A DNA stretch of 64,000 nt from Aphrophora alni. Taxonomy: Eukaryota; Arthropoda; Insecta; Hemiptera; Aphrophoridae. Below, piece by piece: positions 58,355 to 64,000 of this stretch. Both the position numbers and the translations under genes were made by a program. The notes below the pieces were generated by a model. It saw only the letters and a list, made by a program, of their open reading frames with translations. It had not been told where the DNA came from and did no database searches. The stretch is from contig OY740768.1 of the NCBI GenBank assembly GCA_963513935.1, positions 63,716,786 to 63,780,785 on the forward strand, given 5' to 3'. Numbering within the stretch: position 1 is the stretch's first letter; each line of letters starts with the position of its first letter.

Positions 58355-61300
58355 CAAATATTTGTATTTTGGACTTTGGAAGCTGTAATTAGTAACTTTA
58401 CCATTTCCGTACAAATAATGATTCATCTTTATTTTATTTTACTTAATTAAGTTATCTAAACAATATTTTATATCCACTGTTCAAAAGAATTAATAATAAT
58501 GGAACATTTTAGTGATATATTATAAAAGTAATTCATAGCAACCATCTAAGGGATTCTCGACCATTAATTATATTGTGTTACGTGTTATCGTATTAAATTG
58601 AACCCTAGTAACCGCTTGCTTTGATAATATACTGCACCTGTAATCGGTAAACTTTACTGTTCCAACTTTTAAATCCTATTTATTCCTTCCAGAGCAAGAC
58701 GTAAAATAATGTGCGGTTGGTTGAATTAGTTTTACCAGGTACGAGTAGAAGTGAGTAAATCTATTGATAAATGTTAAATAAATAAGACCATGTCTGTAGT
58801 ATGCTCAACAGAACACTTAATGGTATTACATAAAACTATTTTCTTCCAATGCAGAATAATGTAGTCAGTTTTTGTACAAAATAAACATAAATTTAACGAT
58901 TTCAATCAATAAATATATAGAGAGTAGCTACTCTTTAATAAGTAAAATAGACTGGAACAAGAAGGATAAAAAATTTTATGATGCTGTATGTTATTCATCA
59001 AACGTGTTTTATCGTTAACCTTCAATATTTTACCGAAATTGTATCTAATGTGGTAAATTTCGCTTATACTGACTTCCATTAACGTTTATTATCATGTTCT
59101 CTCCGGACTCCCAGTTGGACATTTTGGGAAGATAATTTATTAATTTATGGAAAAACTAATTCATCTAAATTAATCGACATTTTGAACAGATATTGTAAGA
59201 ATATTCTTTCATACTTTTTTTTTTAATTTTCATTCCAATTTTGTTTGATAATAAATAACAGTGTTTTACATTAGAAATCGCACCAAAATCCATTTGTCCC
59301 TTTTCCTTAATCTAATTTTAAAAGATAGAATTAAACATGAAAATCAGAATTTTTCACTATTACAATACAGTGCTTTATTTGTAATCAAATATATTTGTAT
59401 TAGAAAGGAAAACACTGTTAGATTCAATTTGGTATTGTAAATATGATTAAATATATTAATTGTGCCATAGCGATTATATAATTATTTTCGTACTTTCACA
59501 TAAATATAAAATTTGTTTTAATAATTTTTGACTAACATGAAACTTTATAGTTCACTATTTGTCTAGTATTTATCAAGGAACAGATTATACTTATCAACCT
59601 TAGCGTATAACGTTGTAAATTAAACATTTTCGCTAAAGTTTTCCTGCATCTAGTAATCAGATATTATATAATCAAGAGAAGAGATTTAAATTTTATCTAA
59701 ATATTTTACATCCTTTTGAACCATAATATTTAAATTTGTAAGTACCCTTACATGAATTTTAACTATATTTAATTAATAGTTTCAGTTTATTTTTTGGAAG
59801 AAATTCTACACATTTTATCATTACGTTTAAATTTCATTCATTTTAAAATAGCCTTCAAACACATTGTAAAAATGATAAATATGTAACAAATTAAATGCTT
59901 AGTACATATTTTTAAAAATGGCAGTACGGATGTATAAAATGAATATCTAAAAAGAATACTTTCAGAAAATCTGCATCAATTTAATGCTGTACTACTAATG
60001 TTTCTCGATTATCAGAGTGAAATAGTTAGTCTTAAAAATTTAATAATAAGACTTATTGTATCGCATCCATAAATCGTGTTAGTTATAATGACAGGTGTAA
60101 CCAATAACTATAACGTTGTTTATCCTAAAACACGTTTTCAATTAAGGTTTTGAAAGAAACAAGTCATTTTCTATTTTAACGTAACCCTTAACCCTTCAAA
60201 GAAAAAATAATCAACTTAGGTTGGTCACCTTTGTTTAAAATAAAGTTTTCTTTGTTTTAAAAAACACAAGATTCCTAAATGTTTTCATTTGTTTTGGAAA
60301 CAACTAATACAAATTCAAGATATTAGACTATTTCCCTGACATTTCAGGTTCTTAGTATACCTGGTCAAATATTGAGGTTATAAAAAATAATTGAACCAAA
60401 TCAAAGAAAACCGTCATCCAAGATTGTATTATCTTCTTACTGTTAAAAATACCCGTTATAACATTTTACTATCTCCGAATTTCGTATTGTTTAGAATCAA
60501 TGATTACATATTTTATCAAATTAAATTATAAAGATTGAACTTTAAAATTTAGGGTTACCCAAAATTGATAGGGGGTTATCTATATAACGTAAAGAAATAA
60601 TTACGTTCAAATTACTCCATCTAAACTGTTTTTCTTATGACATAACCCATTAGAACAAATGGAGCCACTCTTTCAACAGATATATCAACGGAGTAAACAA
60701 ATATGAGACATTTTCGGTATAATAAATAACTTCATAATTTTCTTAAATTTTGCTACAGATAAAAAGAATTACTTAACATAAATTTGTTAGGTAAATGTTT
60801 GATACCACCTAACAACATAATAACATGACATAAATAATATTTCATGTTGTAATTGAAAGTTTTAATTAAATACTTAGTAACCTTATTTGTCACTGTAGCA
60901 ATCTACAATTTAAATTTTTAATTCGATAAAGAAAACATAAAGAAATAATGTCAAGAGAGGTCCTCCCTAGTGTACTTTGTTATTGCAAAGCCGTTCTTTT
61001 GTTCTGTAGATTAAGCGAAAGTAGACAGAAGTTTCAAGTCCGTGATTAACGACGCCGACACGCACCTGCTTCCTCCACGGCGCTATAGATCACTTGTGTT
61101 TCGTCAACAACCAACGCCCTCCAGATTCGCCATTTTGTTTACAACTAACACAACTACGTAAATAAAATTTATGTAGTTCTGCGTTTAAGAAAATTATATA
61201 ACTTTTGACAAAACATAGTCTTAACAATGTATGTAAACTCGTACAATAACATACCTTATATTTATGTTAATAAAAACTGAAATATACAGTTTCTTGACAA

Positions 61301-61829
61301 CAAGATAGAAACTCTTTCGATGCAGACTTTGATCTCTGTCTATTGTTAGTTCCTCAACACAGGTTTAAATATAAAATTCCGTATTATAAAAACTAAATGC
61401 AACATTAGTTCCAAGAAGTGATTAAAATGATATAGTGCATATAAACATAACCCTTCTACAGTTACTTAAAATAATATTAGCTGTGAAAAACTGAATAAGA
61501 TATACAATATAACGAATTAAAGTAAATTAAATTTAAATAATTATTATTCATATTATATATTATAGAAATATGGAGTATATTTTTTAATATATTTTTTTAA
61601 TTTTAAAAATTTAATATTTTTAATTATCTTAGTGTACCTTTTTTCGGAGGAGAAAAATAGTTTATGCATCATCAGGGGTAAAACACGACATGCGACTCTC
61701 ACCGAACTAACACACTCCTTCCCTTTAGACATTACACCACCCTGTAACCACCGATCAAGATATCTTCAAGGTAGGGCCTCTCGTATTGTGTCTTCTTGAT
61801 TTCTGCCTTCTGTTAATCTTCTACTATCC
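58355..61829. other. AT-rich noncoding DNA with a complex island at 61000-61150
   Basis: No gene recognised. Positions 61000-61150 are richer in G+C, include CACCTG and CACTTG E-box words and have stops in all frames. They are a candidate conserved noncoding element. The remainder is highly A/T-rich. Confidence 0.5.
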
Positions 61830-62790
61830 TAAAGAACAGCAGATTACATTTCTCTCATCTTATCTTGGAGATTTTGTTCCACGAAGGCAGCCACCAAGTT
61901 CCAAGAGATCTCGTGGTCCAACATGATTTCAACAATATTCTCCGGAGTGGTCTTTCCCACTTTCACTCCAGCCTTTCCATTGCCCATGTTCTAGACTGGA
62001 ACAAAGTGTGCTCCACGTCATCAATTTGAACAAAGTGTGCTCCCCGTACTGCCAGGTCAAGCTTCCAATTTTACACATTCTGTTCAAGTACTTAGCGAAA
62101 ATCTCACGACCGGGTGAGCATCTGATTTATATTCATCTAGCCATGGCACCTCTCGGTCCACTTGCTGAGATCATTGCGTATTCTATTCGTCCAACTACCT
62201 CTTGTTTCGTAACTCCATTGGTAGTGAGAGCAGTGCACAGTGTTTGCCTTACCTTCTTTTTACACTGTCGCTACAATCATGGTTGTCTTTTGCCGAAATA
62301 ACCGTTGTTGTTCTAAAGCCAGTATATCTCTCAGAATGTCTCCCGCAACCACCGAGACCGATGACTCCGAATCAATTTTATAAGGGCTAGCGATTCACAG
62401 TGCTCTTCTTCTTTGGTCTGACAACTTTTTTTTTTTTTTTTTTTTGCATACTATCCCCACTTCAAGGTTTCCAGCCACGCCTTACTTTCATGGAGGAGAA
62501 TGGAAAATGTAACTTCTATAATAAGCACACGTCTTCTACTCGCCGTAGGGACCCTTATGATTGCCATCAGCCAGTTTAGAAAGCTGTTATCCTCTTGGCC
62601 TCTCCGACTGCAATCTTGACCGGGTTCTAGAAGATCATATTATTAACAAACGTTATCTCTAATACGTCATATCATTTTTAGTGCATTTTTCTTCTGTTCC
62701 CTATATCCTCTGTATGAGAGCGAGGAACGGCTTTTTGGTGAACAAAATCCGCTTTGTCTTTTCTCTGGACAGACTAAGAATCAACATTGA
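61830..62790 (-). pseudogene. R1-like LINE fragment, 3' part of reverse-transcriptase ORF
   Basis: On the minus strand the order of motifs follows the end of an R1-type ORF2. They are: SREKTKRILFTKK (about 62765-62725, the LA..KTE.ILLT block after the RT catalytic core), PTASRRRVLIIEVTFSILLH (about 62560-62495), KKLSDQRRRAL (about 62435-62395), SVVAGDILRDILALEQQRL (about 62360-62300), FAKYLNRMCKIGS, DDVEHTLFQSRTWAMERLE (about 62022-61965; the usual D..EHTLF.C.RW..ER), PENIVEIML and SWNLVAAFVEQ (61955-61865). The cysteines of the C-terminal zinc knuckle are mostly lost. Stops, frameshifts, an A run and a 29 bp tandem duplication break the frame. It is 5'-truncated near 62790. Intact R1 elements insert in 28S rDNA, but no rDNA is seen here, so a non-site-specific relative is likely. 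Confidence 0.82.
62426..62445. repeat. T homopolymer inside the R1-like fragment
   Basis: On the coding strand this A run lies between the LETLKWG and KKLSDQRRRAL blocks, where lysine codons occur in relatives. It is an expansion within the former ORF. Confidence 0.8.
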
Positions 62791-64000
62791 TTTTTAAGTA
62801 ATATAAAACATTCAATATTTAGGTAAATAAGTTTAATAGCTGATAGCTCGAATCGTTTTTATAAAATCCATTAATTATTCTATATAGACAAGTTAAATAA
62901 TATTTTGAGATGTATTTTACAAAATGTTAAAGACTTAACAAAATCCGTTGCTTAAATCATAAAATTTTAACACAAATAAAGCAAAGCCCTATATTTTAGT
63001 TTATTAGAATTATATTTCTTTGTTTTGATTCCTACAATCGTTACAGTAACTTTGATACTTTTTTGTAACACCTTGCGCATCAATACCTTGCAGTACGAAC
63101 GAATATGTCTAATTGAACCACATTTGTTATTTTTTAGTTATTGGTAACTATAGATGTTATTTCACACTTTAAACAAAAACTATTTTCACTTAGTATATCT
63201 ATTTTCTTAAATTAATCTGTGATCAAATTTGGAGGGATCATCTGAAGTTATCTTTAAAGCAAGCACATAAAAATGCATATTTTAACGCTATGTTTTACGA
63301 ATAACGAAATTGGGGTAGTAGACTATACTTAATGTCAAGATGAATTTTTCACCAAGAGCGTAAAATCAATGTAATTGTTAGATATCACCAAAGAGAAACT
63401 TAAACAAAAAGTGGACATAAATTTTAAGTTAATCTTTTTCAGATTTTCTTGTAGATTGAAAACCAATACAAATAAGCTTTCCTAGACTATAAATCCACAC
63501 CAACACTTTATGAAATTTAATAGTCATATCAGTTTTTAGTAAATTTGTATACGTCTACTTCTCCATCACTAAGGTCTACAATATTATTGTGTATCGAGAG
63601 ACAACATGTTACATAAATTATATCTTTTTGAGATGAAATTATTGCAGTAAGTGAAAATCCTATATGGTTTAATTAGCCAGTATAATTATTAGAATCCAAA
63701 CATCTCACCCTAAAGGTGAAAAATGTAATTTATAGATCTTAGAAACTCTGTATTATTAAGATGTATTCTTTATAAAGGGTAAAGCTAAAGTTGTTTTCAA
63801 AATACAGCAGAGTATTTTGCGCAGAAATAGAAAAAGTTAAGCTCTTTCTTATTTCGTTTGACAAGGATTTGTAACAAAAAGCTTTGTAAGAATGTTTTAA
63901 TAAACACCCCTTCAGCTTCTATTTAAATACAAAACCCAATCCACGAAGTAGTTATTTTGTACATAAATAAATACTGTTCTTCTCATTTGTAGAGCTCATT
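62791..64000. other. AT-rich noncoding DNA
   Basis: No gene or repeat recognised up to the window edge. Confidence 0.6.

Noticed and set aside
62008..62390. Two plus-strand ORFs (97 and 62 codons)
   Set aside because: Antisense shadows of the R1-like LINE fragment, whose motifs read on the minus strand.

Overview
This window is AT-rich (roughly 30% G+C by eye) eukaryotic DNA. I found no host protein-coding gene, rRNA or tRNA gene that I can support. The mobile elements are of arthropod type: mariner/Tc1 transposases with WRILR, SDEA and SPDL motifs, R1-like and jockey-like LINE fragments, tRNA-derived SINEs, short MITEs and a TTAGG-type repeat tract. Together with long pure microsatellites this points to an insect, possibly a hemipteran. 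The order is a weak guess. Nothing bacterial or viral was seen.

Layout. 1-9 kb: low-complexity AT-rich DNA, a 1.1 kb foldback element with ~350 bp inverted arms (4084-5196), and a broken mariner transposase (6283-6870). 9-14 kb: a 172 bp TA-flanked MITE (9242-9413), a TTAGG tract (11268-11299), a degenerate repeat block (11480-11920), a small element with inverted ends (12861-13259) and a MITE with ~80 bp inverted arms (13811-14039). 17-30 kb: dispersed families A and B, large (CT)(CA) and (TA) arrays, and a nearly full-length dead mariner (27741-29456) with long terminal inverted repeats. 30-44 kb: a SINE, a 160 bp (GA) array, a third family A copy, a LINE whose reverse-transcriptase frame is split by a ~268 bp (CT) array (39365-40375), a 184 bp MITE (42454-42637) and a jockey-like LINE fragment (43330-43640). 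44-64 kb: two SINEs, a third mariner transposase fossil (48700-49620), further family B copies with (CA)/(TA) arrays, repeat family C, and an R1-like LINE fragment on the minus strand (61830-62790).

All transposase and reverse-transcriptase remnants carry stops, frameshifts or deletions, so none looks autonomous. The theme that ties the window together is simple-sequence expansion nested inside dead transposons: (TA) in a mariner TIR, (CT) in a LINE reverse transcriptase, A/T runs in jockey-like and R1-like coding regions, and (CA) at one fixed site in family B. Several 100-300 bp islands of higher G+C and higher complexity (8370-8700, 12400-12550, 22020-22200, 33340-33440, 35720-35960, 61000-61150) could be conserved noncoding elements. 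The window therefore reads best as a gene desert or a very large intron. I did not find a convincing new multi-gene system.
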